DNA of 64,000 bases from Sarocladium kiliense (GCA_030734395.1 JAUZTG010000003.1:434001-498000), one strand, 5' to 3'; positions 12,103 through 24,252 are shown, numbered from the stretch's first letter. Notes: generated from the letters alone by a model not told the origin. Numbers and translations are program-made.

Positions 12103-13595
12103 GCTTGCGGGAGCTTTGGTGGGGGACAAGGGGTCTAAGTATGAAAGTTGAGGAAATGGCTCTTGCGATGGGGAGAGCTAAGAAGAGGGTCTGCGCATCG
12201 GAGCATGCGGAAGGCGTAGGCAAAGGAGGCTGTCGCGGATGACGACCTGTCGCCAAGGCAGCCGGAATCTCAAGGCAGCTACCTAATAGGAGCTTGGATG
12301 GATACGAAGCTGTGGCACAGCAGGGTCGAATGTACAAGGGCTTGGAGACGGCGATTGCTTCAGGCTCAGATACAGAAGTTGCGGAGGCAACGATTCATGA
12401 AAGTTGCGAAAGCGAGCTGATGACACCTGTATGCTGGAGCTGTCACGCGCGTACCTGAGCGGGTAGTGCAAGGGAGGGTTGCAGAAGAGTGAATACGGAC
12501 GAATCAGATGCACAGAGACGGCCCAGGATTGAGGACAAGCTGCGCATATGCAGACGTCATGGATTTTTCGGACAACTCAGGAACGCCGACAAAAGCGAGA
12601 GCGAGGTTGCTTTAGAGAAGAATGGTATAGCTGGATGGGGATTGAGGAAAAGTGATGACGATGAGACCCGAAGCTGAAGCTGTTGCGACAACGGGCAGAG
12701 CGGGGGCGCTAGGCCCTTAACAGTCGAGACCCTGTGGCTGGGGCGGGGGGAGGAGTGCTGGGGTGAATTGTTGGCATGAATCATGAGAAACGCATTGAAA
12801 CGAGTGTTGTTGGAGGAGTTGGATTCTGCGACATAACGTCCTTGAGGACACTGTCCTTCTGGTATCTGAGCTGAGATGCAAAAAGACTCTGTCTGGTCCT
12901 CACTCATGCCTAATGATCTCACTGATATTTGACATCAGCCACATCTACACCTGACACACTAGCCACACCTCACATGTGATATCGCGGGGTTGCCTCATTG
13001 TTGACGCATGATCAGCAACATTCCATGTCGGGCGATCTTGAAGCTCGTGCGAGAAGTGGTTTTGTTGGGCTAAGATGACTGAGGCCAGAAGCATTGGATG
13101 GCACGAGAGGCGTATACCGTGAACACTAGCGAGAAACATTGGTCTGTGCCATTTGGTGGGTGTTCACACATTGCACGGATGATACTCAGCCAGCTAGGCC
13201 ACGGAAGAATCAAAGGGAATCAGGAAACACCCTTGGGTATAAGTGAAGACATTTGATCTACTAATTGTACCAGGTTTGACCACCATATATACCAAAATCG
13301 ACAGCGTCGTTCATCACTTCTGAGGTGTCAAGTAGACCCACCCACATAGCCGCACCACCCAAACGTGGTCATACACCCAACCCGGACCCGGTCAATCTTT
13401 AATCCGGCCACCGGTCCGGCACACAATCGGCGCATATTCGCAAAATCCACACCAAAAATCCGCCCGCGAAATTTCCCTGCGATAGCCGCATTTTGAACAT
13501 CCAACCCACCAACCACATCCCAATTTTCCCAGCAGACGCAGGATTCGACTTCTTTGCGTTTTCGCACATCACTCTTCCCTCAAACCTCAGACACA
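12103..13595. other. intergenic region between GGPP synthase and eL22
   Basis: About 1.5 kb between two divergently transcribed genes. No gene is supported. The last 50 bp before the eL22 ATG are pyrimidine-rich (CATCACTCTTCCCTC), as is common just upstream of fungal ribosomal protein genes. Confidence 0.55.
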
Positions 13596-14228
13596 ATGGC
13601 TCCTCAGACTGTACGTACCGCTTTGCTGTTACCCTGAGTTTTCCTCTCTGTCCCCCCTCCCCTTCTTGGGAGTTGGAGAGGTTACTCGGTTGAGAAAATG
13701 CAGTAGGCTAAGACAGATCCAACAGAAGAAGGCGGGCAAGAACGCCCAGCAGACCAAGAAGGTATGGCGACTCCCTGATGAAACTGGAGACTTACTTGGG
13801 GAGGCAAGAGACTAACTTGAAGTCCTGCAGTACATCATCAACGCTTCGCAGCCCGCTAGCGACAAGATCTTCGACGTCTCCGCTTTCGAGAAGTTCCTCC
13901 AGGACCGTATCAAGGTCGATGGTCGCACCAACAACCTTGGCGACAACGTTGTCATCAAGCAGATTGGCGATGGCAAGATCGAGGTCACCTCCCACAACGA
14001 GCTCTCCGGTCGCTACCTCAAGTACCTGTACGTCACGACACCCAAACCTACAAACACACAACAGCAGAGGAGGGTGAATACTGACAGTGGCATGTTCGCA
14101 GGACCAAGAAGTTCCTCAAGAAGCAGCAGCTCCGTGACTGGCTCCGCGTCGTCTCCACCTCCAAGGGTGTTTACGAGCTCAAGTTCTTCAACGTCGTCAA
14201 CGACGAGGCTGACGAGGACGACGAGTAA
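13596..14228 (+). CDS. rpl22: 60S ribosomal protein eL22
   Basis: Component of the large ribosomal subunit, 124 residues. Four exons are proposed: 13596-13610, 13726-13761, 13831-14027 and 14102-14228. The first exon codes only for MAPQT, and the second is a 12-residue Lys-rich block. An alternative acceptor 9 bp upstream of exon 2 (exon from 13717) would add three residues in frame, so that boundary is uncertain. The core includes YIINASQPASDKIFD, then RIKVDGRTNNLGD and RYLKYLTKKFLKKQQLRDWL, which are diagnostic of eL22. The acidic tail ends in DEADEDDE, as in other eukaryotic eL22. The gene converges on the mitochondrial carrier with 221 bp between stop codons. Confidence 0.93.
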
Positions 14229-14449
14229 GCGTTTGGGAAACCCTTTCTACTGGAAACAGGAAAAAGAGCGTGGGTGTAGCTGGACAAAGGTAGTCTTTGA
14301 TTGGACGGCCATTCTAAGCGGCAACCATGCAATACAACCAAGCCATCTGAGTGGCATTCTCAGGGAAACTCAAACATCTTTTCGCTTCTTGCTATTGTGG
14401 TATCTTGTGATGTAGATGTGTGCCTTCTTGTTGAGGCATGTGTCAACGA

Positions 14450-15463
14450 CTACGGCAATCCCCGCATGATGCCTTCGAACACCAGTAGAGCCATGGCGTT
14501 CGCCGGGAACGCCCTCAGGAAACACGGCAGGAACCCTCTCCAGTACCCTCGCCAACCGTTCTCCCTCCACACGGCTCTCGCAGCCTCGTTCCATCGCCTG
14601 AATTTCCTCTCGCCGTCACCCAAACCGCCTCCTAATGGATCCGTCATGATACGCTGTTTGACCAGATCGCTCGGATAGCTCGTAAGCCAGAACACCTGTG
14701 CGCTGAGACCACCTGCCCAGAAGTTGATAGCCGGGGCGCTCATCTTCGTGTTGTCCCGCATATATCTCGATAATATATCATAGCTACTCCACCAAAAGAA
14801 GAAGAACGTGCGGAAGAGCAGCGTTGCGCTCAGACCGTGGTACACTCCGCGCACACCATGGTGCTTATAGACCTTCGTCAGGCAGTCAATTGGGCCCGAG
14901 TATAGTCTATCGGTCTTCTTCGCGGCGTATTGGATTTGTAAACGCGCCTTGATGTGTTCGACCGGGGCGGCGATGAAGCTCACTGTGCAGCCGGCGAGGA
15001 TGCCTGCCATGCCGTGGCCGACGGGAGGGAGGGAGGACCGCTCGACGTGGAAAACTTGTTCCGCCATGAGGCGGCGATAGACGGTGAGGGAACCCATGAG
15101 AACGGAGTCCATGAACATCCAGCCGACGAGGGGTGGTGTTGCGCCTTTGTAGAGGCCGCGGACGCCTTCGTTGCGGATAGTCTGTGTGACACATTGGAGA
15201 GGACCTCGAAATCGAGAGGCGTCGGTAGTTTGTAGTCGGACCTTAATAGTGTCGAAGGGATGGCCGACTGTGTTCAGGGTCTTGTCAGCAAGTCGTCAAT
15301 GGCAAGCCGCTGGGAGCCTATGCTTACCAGTCAGCTTCGCAACACCGCTGAAGACGCCGGACACGAAGCCTTTGTAATCATGGCTGAGTGCGGCAAGAGG
15401 CTTCTTGTTTTGAGGCTCGGGGATCTTCTCCAGCGACGGCGCGGGAGCTGGTGCGTCGTCCAT
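14450..15463 (-). CDS. mitochondrial carrier (SLC25 family)
   Basis: Predicted inner-membrane solute carrier of 317 residues. Exons are 15463-15328 and 15267-14450, with a 60 bp intron (GTAAGC donor, ACACAG acceptor). All three carrier repeats are visible, with signatures HPFDTIKVR (Pro near 49), APVEHIKAR (Pro near 147) and YPSDLVKQR (Pro near 244); the second has Glu in place of Asp. GLYKG and GYWRG follow the first and third repeats. Length is normal for a single carrier. The overall pattern looks closest to the Ymc1 / carnitine-acylcarnitine / ornithine group, but the substrate cannot be set from motifs alone. The start at 15463 gives a short Ala/Pro-rich leader. Confidence 0.85.
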
Positions 15464-16970
15464 GATCGAGAGCTATCGAGAGCTGCCCTGAGCAAGAAAC
15501 GGACGGACAGGGCGAGCCGAGGCTCTGTAGTGGTCGAGGAAGCTATGACCGAGCTGTATTCGTGTGACTGCTATCTCTCCATGTATGCTTTGTCTATGTC
15601 GAAGGTACGCTTATGGATCGGTCGGTGGCTGAGGTCAATTGCTTTGCGGAGGTCGTCGCGGGGGTGAGACTTGTGAGGATGATGACTAGTAGATAAAATA
15701 GCTGACCAGCTGGCCGAGTACGGAGAGGTACGATGGTCAGCAAGGATACACTACATGAGACAAATAAACCTGGCTTGCGACTGCCAACCATGCATCAAAA
15801 TGAGCATCTACATGAAAATGAATAATTGGGTTCTTCGTAGTGAAATGAACGAAGCATCCGTCTGACCTTTACAAATGCGAAGCTTGGGATTGGGGGAGTC
15901 CAATTTTCAACCTGGTGATGCCGCCCAGGAAGCTTATGTAACGGTGCTCCGATTCTCGCAACACTGGATTGGCACTGGGATGTCCTTCTTGTAATCGCAG
16001 AATATTAGAGGCAGTAATGTATTTTTTTTTACGAAGCTGGCATGTTTTGTTTTCAGTTTGACGTTCTCATGCTAATTGATCCATTAGCTGGAGCAGTCCA
16101 AGCGACTCTAGAATAACGAGAAGAGGACAGCCAGTCCCTGCCTAGGTATTGAGGCAAGCAACGGGCTTGCATGTTGGCCGTGAGAGACAGCATGTCGCGG
16201 TGACACTTGAAAGTGCTGTGGTGAGGGGGGTTTCTTCTGGATTTGAGAAGCGTATGCATGAAGTTATAGAACTTGGAAATTTAATGGTTGACCACGTCCA
16301 TGTTCTTGAAAAGGGACATGACCTCTGAGGACCCATGGTGTCATTCCTAATCACTCTCAGCCGTCAGGCTGTCGATTCCTGATGAGGACAGTGCTGGCGT
16401 GGTACTCCGTTACCAATGGACAGCTGTCCCAAAGAGTCCATACATCCTGTCATCTATCTAAATCCTCTTCAACACGCTGCAAGCCTCCTCCGTGTCAAAC
16501 CATAACTCCAGTACCCTGCTTGAAGACCCAACCACACACACTCTCACCCACACACCGGCCAGAACCCCATTCCAACGAAGTCTGGTTCAACCAAACATTC
16601 AACCATGTCCCCAACTTGGCGCTCATTCCCCCACACCGAGGAAATCCCTTGCCGAGACCCGAGAGCAGCAATCTTCGGAAGTCCAGCCACCGAAGCTTCA
16701 CACGCTTCCCGAATAGGCAAGTAGACTGCAAATGCATGTTTGGGTTCAGCTCCTCGAACCAGCATTTCTCCGTCCAAGCACAAACCTTACCTTGACGTTG
16801 CATTCACGTTTCCAGTCTTGCGGGGGATGAACCCGTGCCGCTGTCAGAGGGAGGGGGGGGGGGGCGATACTCTTATTTCAGAGTAGGTAGCTCCTGCTGT
16901 GAACCGCTTGCTGTTGTTATGTCTTCATCGTTTCTCGAGTTCCATCAGATGTCATGAAAGAATAGTCACG
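15464..16970. other. intergenic region
   Basis: About 1.5 kb between the divergent carrier and GT90 genes. I see no gene. It holds an AT-rich patch near 16019-16030 (a T run) and a run of twelve G at 16853-16864, just over 100 bp upstream of the GT90 start. Confidence 0.55.
16853..16864 (+). repeat. poly-G tract
   Basis: Twelve consecutive G residues lie 106 bp upstream of the GT90 start codon. Homopolymers of this length are prone to slippage, so the exact length may vary between strains or be an assembly uncertainty. Confidence 0.7.
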
Positions 16971-18355
16971 ATGGGCCAGAGATGGAGATCTCGATGTCGC
17001 CCATCGTTGGCGACTATCGTCTTTCTCCTTCTTTTCCTCGTAGTCTATCAACGCGGCATACAAGACCATCGAGCATGGCTGTCGGCTCAGAGAGGGAGAT
17101 ATGATGACTGGACACCTCAGGATCATGACTTCAACACCCTCCAGCTTGACACACAGGCGTGCGAGGCTACTTTTCCAGATCTCACGAAAGAGATTGACGA
17201 TGAAATTGCACGCGGTCCTCTAGAAGTGGCTTTCCAACGAGGTATTATCTTACAAGCTAGAGTCGAAAACAGCGAGGTGAGGATACACTCTCGACATCCA
17301 CCCCCTGCGTACTGAAGCAATCTCAGCTTTACATCATTCGCTCGCCGCACAAGAATGATCTCTCGCAAGTCATGCGACATCGCCAACTTTCATCCTTGCA
17401 TCAACTCCACCGTGCTCTTCTCACCTCACCCTCTCCCCTACCCAACACAACCCTTACTCTCTCCGCCCATGACGTCTCCTCCGCCTCAACCATAGCATTT
17501 GCCCGTCCTCTCGTCTCCCCCTCCCAGAAACGGATTCTCCCCATGCCACACTTCTCATTCTGGTCATGGCCCCTACCTTTCATCGGATCCCTCCCGTCCG
17601 CAGCAAGGCGAATCGCAGAAATCGAGGACGAGGTAGACTTCGAGAGCAAGGACGCAAGAGCAGTCTGGAGAGGAACACGTTGGTTCAACAACGGAGCAGG
17701 AATGAATGCCAGAGGAAGACAGGAGTTGCTCAAGGTAGCGAACGGGAAGAACTGGGCAGATGTAGAAGCACTACAGTGGGAGACGAATAGTGAAGACGCA
17801 AGCAACGCCCTTCGCATCGAAGACTTCTGCAAGAGGAAGTACATCGTCCACACAGAAGGCTTCGGCTACTCTGGCCGTCTCCAATTCCACCAACTCTGCG
17901 CCTCCGTCATCCTCTCCCCTCCCCTCGAATGGATGCAACACACAAGCCACCTCATCCGCCCCGTCTTCTCCTCTACACTGCTCTCGGAGGGTTTGGCAGA
18001 GCAGCCGATGCCGAAATGGGAGAAACGTGCGAGGAAAGGCTGGAAGGAGGTCTATACTGCCAGTGAGGCGAACATGGTCTTCGTGAGGCCGGATTGGGAG
18101 GATCTTCAGGAGGTGGTGGCGTGGTTGGAGGCGCATTCGGATGTGGCGAAGGGGATAGCGAGGAGACAAAGGGAGACGTTTGAAGGGATGGGGTATTTGA
18201 GTCCAGCGGCGGAAGTGTGCTATTGGCGAGCGCTGATCCGTGGATGGGCAGAGATTGCGAGGCCAGTTGGAGAGGGTTGGGATACGAGGGGTGTGCCATA
18301 TGAAGAGTTCGTGACAGGGAAGCAAGATGGTAAGGAGATCGTAGCTGGGGACTAA
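16971..18355 (+). CDS. glycosyltransferase family 90 (CAP10-like)
   Basis: Predicted type II membrane glycosyltransferase of 444 residues. Exons are 16971-17276 and 17327-18355, with a 50 bp intron; the phase-0 join gives NSE then LYIIRSPHKND. The ATG at 16971 was chosen because the only start-like codon further upstream in this frame is a GTG. A short basic N-terminus is followed by a single membrane anchor at about residues 14-32. The signature YIVHTEGFGYSGRLQFHQLC, followed by a conserved WMQHTSHLIRP block, matches fungal GT90 proteins. Cryptococcal Cap59/Cap10-type members act in capsule or glycan synthesis in the Golgi. Donor and acceptor sugars here are unknown. It is on the short side because the luminal stem is brief. 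Confidence 0.8.
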
Positions 18356-18663
18356 TAGTGTGTAGGTCGCAGAAGACTTTTCACAAGTCTATCTCTTTGA
18401 ATTGTACCAATGAGACCCTTCCGACTGATCATGCTCATGAATCCAACATGCCTGTGTTCCTTTTTCTTCCTCTTCGACTCTCACCTCTCTATACACACTA
18501 TACTTGTATCGTACAACGACAAACGAAAACTAGAGCGCATTCGGCTCTTTTGACCTGCATCCGTACCTCCCAACCATGCATGTAGATATATACTGCTGTT
18601 TCATCCACACATTATACAAGAAGAAAAGGACCAATCCACCTTTCGAGCCTGACGATAGAGAAA

Positions 18664-20859
18664 TTAAACGTGCCGAGCGCTTAGGCTGGCGAATGCATCA
18701 GGACTGTGCCGTCCGTTTGCCCATGCCATATCATTACCCAAAATGATGCTCTCTCTTGTGACGTGGCGTCCCGCAGCGAAAGGGTCTGTGGGAGCGGTAG
18801 GTGATGCCATCGTCGCGGCGTTCATAAAAGGGTTCTTGCTGTTCGTGGACTGCGCAGGGCTCATCGGAGCAAGGGTCGCAGCTGCAACTGGTGCTGTCTG
18901 AGCCCGTTGTAGCTGCATCGCCTGCTCCGGGGCAGCAGGCGAATTTGGTTGTTGAGCATAAGTAGCATAGTTTGGTGAAGCCGGAGGTTGCTGCTGCTGT
19001 TGCTGCGGCTGCTGCTGAACCGGAGACATCATCGACTGAGCTGGGTTCGCGGCAGGCTGGCCGTACAGAGCCATGATTGAGGCTGTGTCCGGCCGCTGCG
19101 GAGCGAAATACTGCTGCTGTTGCCCCATTGGTGCCGGCGATTGGGTCGGGGCAGCTGTGAAGAATGGATTATTTGACATGGCAGCCTGTGGTGATTGTTG
19201 ATGCACTGGAGACATGCTTTGGAAGTTCGACTGCGACTGCTCGGGAATCTGGCCGAGCATGCTGGGAGAGGCGATTCTCGTAGGGGAGCGTGCAAAGGGG
19301 TTGTTGGCACCACTGAGTTGTACCTGTCCCGTGTGGAGGGAAAGGTTCTGTTGTGAGTAGCTCTGTGGCATCTGTGGCATTTGCGGTTGCTGTGGCGCCA
19401 CAAGATTATTCGAGAAGAAGGGGTTGTAGCCAGTGGGTTGCTGCTGGACGGGCTGTTGGGAAGGCTGAGGATACGTCATGCTGGGCATAGCAGGGAAAGG
19501 CAGGCCCTGATAGTGTTGAGGGCTAGCTGGATGAGATGGCACAGATGTTTGCTGGTAGATAACCTGCTGCGGTGGTTGCTGCGCAGCTGGCCCGCCAGTG
19601 TGGTTTGGGAACAACGGCTGGGGTGCCACAGTGAGTCCCTGGAATGCTTGGCTGAGGGGATCGGTACTCTGCCGCACGGGGCCGAATGGGTTCGTAGACT
19701 GGGTATGGTACGGGTTGTTGTTTTGGAGCGAGCCAGTAGACTGAGCAGTCTGCGGCTGGGCGGTAGGGAAGGCATCGAAAGGGTTGTTTGAGGTCGTGGC
19801 GCTTGATGGTGTAAATGGCCGGTCACTATTGGCTCTCCCACTCACAGTCAGGCCAACTGAGATCCCAGCAGAGCTTGATGAGAGAGGAGTCATCGATTTG
19901 CTGGTACGGAGCGTCGGCGGATCGATTGGTGATGATGCAGCTGGTGACCTCCTGTCTCCCTCGCCCAAGCGAACCAAAGCTTCAATCGCCTTCTCCATGT
20001 CCCCATTCACACCCTTCAGAACCATGGCGTTCCTTTGTGCATCTTGAAAACCCATATCCCGTAATCTCATTAGTTTCTTCTCCGCTTCGTCGGGGTTGTC
20101 GTAGCCGACGGTCGTTCCAAACACCTTTGATGGCTTATTCGTCAAGTTTGGAGATGGTGGTCCGCGTGCTTCCGCAGCTGCTTTTTCCTTCTTCGACCGT
20201 GACATAGGGAACAAGGACGATGTCGCTGATCGGAAGCCAAACTTTGAGTTCTTCGGAGGGAGAGGTGGTGGCGTGCCTTCATCGAACCGGGGGCTACTCG
20301 GGTTGCTCGACTTCTTTGCGACGTTATTCGTGTACTTCTGCCGAATGAAGCGCTCCATGGCCGAATCTGCCTCATCAGCGTCGACTGGAACAGGCGGCTT
20401 CTTGTTCTCGGGGTTGTATATTTGGTTCGAGACGACGTTGCCAACTTTGCGCATGTTCTATGTTACTGTGTCAGCCTCATGCACTCCAACTTAGGGAAGC
20501 CTGAAAACAAACATCGACTTGCTCATTGGTCCAGCTGTCCATGCTCAAAGACTTGACCTTGGAGATGTGTGTGCCGAGCTTGCGGTGTATCGCAGCACAG
20601 CGCATACACAGGAAAACACCTAGCTGTCAGGGGGTCAGTCACGCGAGCCCAAGCAACAACTCAGGAAGAGAAACATACACTCCATGATGCCCACGCTGGC
20701 GAGTCTGTTAGCAAACCTGGAACGATCGAGGATTGGTCATGTCGTGGACTCACCAGGGTTCCGCGTGTGGCAGTCAGCACAGATATTGTTGCCGGCAACA
20801 TTGTGAACGAGATCTTGCAGCGCCTTCTCGTTGCGCGCCTGTTGACGTTTCGACGACAT
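18664..20859 (-). CDS. ArfGAP with UBA domain (Gts1/Ucp3 type)
   Basis: Predicted GTPase-activating protein for Arf GTPases, 675 residues. Exons are 20859-20754, 20695-20679, 20623-20513 and 20457-18664. The second exon is only 17 nt. The first three exons build the ArfGAP zinc finger, with Cys at 27, 30, 47 and 50 (CX2CX16CX2C) and the catalytic arginine at about 55 in AAIHRKLG. A UBA domain lies at about residues 205-245 (KKLMRLRDMGFQDAQRNAMV). The remaining part is Gln/Pro/Ser-rich with six NPF tripeptides, which are ligands for EH domains of endocytic adaptors such as Pan1 and Ede1. The order ArfGAP-UBA-Gln-rich tail matches yeast Gts1 and fission-yeast Ucp3. The third intron uses a weaker GTTTGT donor. 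Confidence 0.87.
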
Positions 20860-22136
20860 TGCGCGGAGGGACCTTGGTGACGAACGCCAAGAATTCGACG
20901 ATTATCAAGGTATCGAGAACAAAACCCAGAAGCGCGCTCAACGCTGAGGACAGTCGGCGATGGTATTGTGGTAGATGCTCGCGCAATCGTAGGGGATCGA
21001 GAGATGATGCAGGCGAGATGGTCGAAGGAATTGGCGGGATTAGTTTATTGTCATAGCGGGAAGACAGGCAAAGCAATGGGCGCAGCAGCGATGACGAAGA
21101 ACAAGCTTGAAAATGAGAGACGAGAAAGAAGACAATTAGGACAGACCACCGAACAGGCGGAAGCTGAGTTGATGAGGAGGGAAGAAGAGGGGGCAGAGGA
21201 AGAGCAGGCGGAACGGGGATGCGGCGCGATTCAGTAGATGTCGCTAAACCGCGGACGGCGTTCGGGGATGGGATGCCCTGGATGGTGTCGTGAGAGACTG
21301 CCTTAACAACAGTGCACGTTAGTAAGAGACGGTAGTGACCCGGACAAGCCTAGGCCCCTATAGACTCTCTGCTTCAACAGGGATTGGGGGCACCTTTGAG
21401 CTGCTGGGCCACAGTGGCTGCAGCGCCTTGAAGAGAAATGCTGGTGACTGAAAGGGAAAAGGGGCCAGCGGGGCGCATTTCGGCCGACACCCGCCGTTGG
21501 AAAGCCCTGATGCCAGCGCAGGGCCCTTCTTCAGTGGAGAGAACGGGGCTCTGGCATGATTCTGACCACCACTGGCATCGCTAAAGTGATCCACTGCCAC
21601 ACCTCCCGCCGCTCACCTAACTTATAGGTGGGGCTTCGTTCGCTGTGGAAGGCGGGGCGAACTCCTCCAGCCATTGCTTGGCATGAAGCTCGGTGCCCTG
21701 GACCTAGCCTGAAAGCTCGCGCTTATACCTGTGGCCTTTGTTTCCCCAGAGCCCTCCTGAAATGGGACTGACACACGGGCCGGCGACAGTGGACGGTATG
21801 GAGGAGCTCGTCATGGATAGCGTTGTCGATCAGGACGCCAACTCGAGATCTGGCAACTTATTTTAACAAGTGGCTTCTGAACGAATAAGTGGGATCCGGT
21901 GGTGGAAGAGAGATTAGAAGATGGATCTTGTGATACGAGAGGAACTAGTTGGGATAGCGCAAGTTAGAAACTATATCAACATCGTTTATACCTTTACTTT
22001 CCGTCATGTACAATGACCCTCGTCTCCTACTCTGAACTGCGCCTGGGCCATAGAGGATGACATATTGAGGACACTCTGTAGCATTTCTCTCTAGCAGACA
22101 AGCAATAGCGTCGCTTCTTGAACCTTTCACTGTCAA
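20860..22136. other. intergenic region
   Basis: About 1.3 kb holding the ArfGAP promoter and leader and the 3' flank of the small unknown gene at 22137-22658. No additional gene is supported; the open frames found here are shadows rich in Arg and Glu. Confidence 0.55.
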
Positions 22137-22658
22137 TCAGTGCTCGGGCAGCTGATCAACCCTAGAAATAGGATCCTCTCCTGGCGATGCAGCGTCCACA
22201 GCAACAATCATCCCCTCCTCGGCCAAACGCACCACAGCTTGCTTAATCCACCACTGGCAGTCCCTCACCCCTCTCCTCCTCGGCGCACCTCCTCCCGCTG
22301 CCGCCGGATTCAGGCTTGGGCCAGGCACAGGCACGTGCCTACAGACGCGATCGAAGCCGTTTCTGTAGCTTTTGTCGTCCTCAGTTGCCGCAAGTGCGGA
22401 GGTGGCAATACGTCCAATGGGGAAGGCATTGGGGTTTCGACTGTCCATTTTGGGATCGTAGTCAATGGTGTACTCGTATTCAAAGCCATTCAAGCGGTCG
22501 CCGGTTGCATGAATACGATCACCAACCTCGGGAAGGATATTCCCATGGCGGGGTAGGAAGAACGACCAGTGTGCTGCGAAGAGCGGAGACGGATAGACAT
22601 GGACGTAAAGTGTGGTGGATGATGTTTCTGAGACGGCTGACGATCCCTGCGAAGTCAT
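22137..22658 (-). CDS. small protein of unknown function
   Basis: Single-exon frame of 173 residues. The frame continues upstream only to a TTG, so the ATG at 22658 is taken as start. I recognise no named domain. Visible features are an N-terminal block LYVHVYPSPLFAAHWSFFLP and a later CQWWIKQAVVRLAEEG. This layout (a beta-strand entry with His-Trp, then a Cys-Gln-Trp-Trp helix near the C-terminus) resembles small ascomycete families of the DUF6914 kind, but that is from memory of their style, not a match. A TATA-like sequence lies about 60 bp upstream, which supports transcription. Codon choice and composition look coding; the overlapping + strand frame has no such features. Confidence 0.6.
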   Translation of the reverse strand: MTSQGSSAVSETSSTTLYVHVYPSPLFAAHWSFFLPRHGNILPEVGDRIHATGDRLNGFEYEYTIDYDPKMDSRNPNAFPIGRIATSALAATEDDKSYRNGFDRVCRHVPVPGPSLNPAAAGGGAPRRRGVRDCQWWIKQAVVRLAEEGMIVAVDAASPGEDPISRVDQLPEH

Positions 22659-24252
22659 AATATCTTGAACATGCAACGCACATGAGGGACGAAGGGTTCA
22701 AGCTCAATTGTAAAGCTATTTAAATGGGTTGAGCTGAGAAGCCAAGGGCAAAGTCTATTGGATCAGCGCTCAGTCGTTGCCTGCCAAACACGAGGTAACC
22801 CTGAGCCACTTCTCCTTACAGACCCAACAGCATCAATGGACTGTCAGTGACGCCATGTAGACAACGATTCTGGCGACTGAATGGAAGAAGAGCTCTAGGA
22901 TGCTTATGTCATGTCGGGCACCGCGAAAGAAGTCAGCAATCTGCATCGTAATCTCAGCCCTCCGCCCTACACCTCCACTTCTTGCACCGTCGCACGTCAG
23001 TGCGTTCAATAGTCCATGGCAAAGATTTCGCTGCACCTAATTGCATTTTGACTAGACAAAGTCAGAGCTAGTCCATTTGAGTTCTTCAACACAATGCAAG
23101 GCTGCGAAAGGAGCTGTGGTTAACCAGCTGCTAGCCAGCTATACAGGGTAGGATGTCGGCCACGGAGAGTTTGTGCCTTGGATACCTTAGGTACGATGCT
23201 GAACTGTTATGTCTTGAAGACGGTGTGGCGCAGGGTCCATTGAAGCATGCACAATGGGACAAAACAAGGTCTGATATGTGGCACTACTAGATTTCCCATT
23301 CCCCTGGAGCGATGGCCTCAAACACAAGCATCTATCCCACGTAAGCAGCATCGTCACCATAGCACCCAGCTGTGACGTGGATGCATCGTGTCAGAATCGC
23401 TAGACTCGGGCGCACCCGGGCCCCAGGAACTACGAGCTGTTTGAACAATAGACTTGCTGCGACACGTGCAGGAACACTGTCAGAGCAACAAGCTTCCTTT
23501 CACAGCAACTGTACCTGCTGATCGGTTGTCTCTGAGACACCCTCCCAACAGTTACAACACGGGGCTGGTGCACGGGATCGGTTTCAACGCGTCTGACGAA
23601 CCACACCCACTCACATCGGCACATGCGAGGATCTACGGCGCCCGTGCTGGATGGGTAGGATACCTTGTCTTTCCGACCGATACCGATAACGAGAAGCAAG
23701 ATACGAGAACCCTGCAGCGGAACAGTGGGAAAGGGTGTGAAGACGCGGACCTCGGAGGCTTTGCATTGCGAGGCAATCATCAGGAACCTTACTGGAAGCA
23801 CCTTAGGTTGCGAGGCACCTCCTCCGGTCAGTAAGGTAAGGTACTTTACCTGTAGCGAGCGAGTGCTGCCGTGCGCCAGGTACGGAGCACAGTGGATTAG
23901 ACCTTAAGGCAGTGAGGGGCAGCCGCCGTCACCACCTCACCTCAGCGCGGACCATCAACACCGTGGCGCACCGTCCCGTCCCTGGACTTGGGACTTGACC
24001 CTCAGCCTCCCTCAAAACCGCGCGAGCCCCATCCTTGTTCTGCCCAATTCCCAGCCTGCGCCAAACATCACACAGGTTCTCTGACAATCTTCACTTGTTC
24101 GCTGCTTTTACCTGGATTCCCGACCGGCAATGGGACGCTATTGAACCTGCAACATATCTCTCCCCTGACTGCCGCTGGCTACGGAGATCCACCAGCATCA
24201 ACGTTCGCAACCTGCCATCGGGCGCTCCGGCACTGCGCGCCTCACCTCAGCC
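22659..24252. other. intergenic region
   Basis: About 1.6 kb between the divergent small unknown gene and the Osh3-like gene. Frames on both strands around 23430-23834 overlap each other and lack domains or splice partners. No gene is supported. Confidence 0.55.
22717..22725 (-). promoter_or_regulatory. TATA-like element of the small unknown gene
   Basis: On the - strand the bases read ATTTAAATA, an AT-rich TATA-like block in GC-rich surroundings, ending about 59 bp before the ATG at 22658. The distance suits a short-leader fungal promoter. No experimental support. Confidence 0.35.

Noticed and set aside
12103..12129. Nine extra residues at the GGPP synthase N-terminus
   Set aside because: They depend on a TTG start; the ATG at 12102 is the first normal start.
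16899..16970. Upstream extension of the GT90 protein
   Set aside because: The upstream start is GTG; the ATG at 16971 has a better context and puts the membrane anchor close to the N-terminus.
22659..22676. Six extra residues at the small unknown protein
   Set aside because: They depend on a TTG start; the ATG at 22658 is closer to normal use.
23430..23834. Overlapping frames on both strands
   Set aside because: No domains or splice partners, and equal quality on both strands indicates chance.
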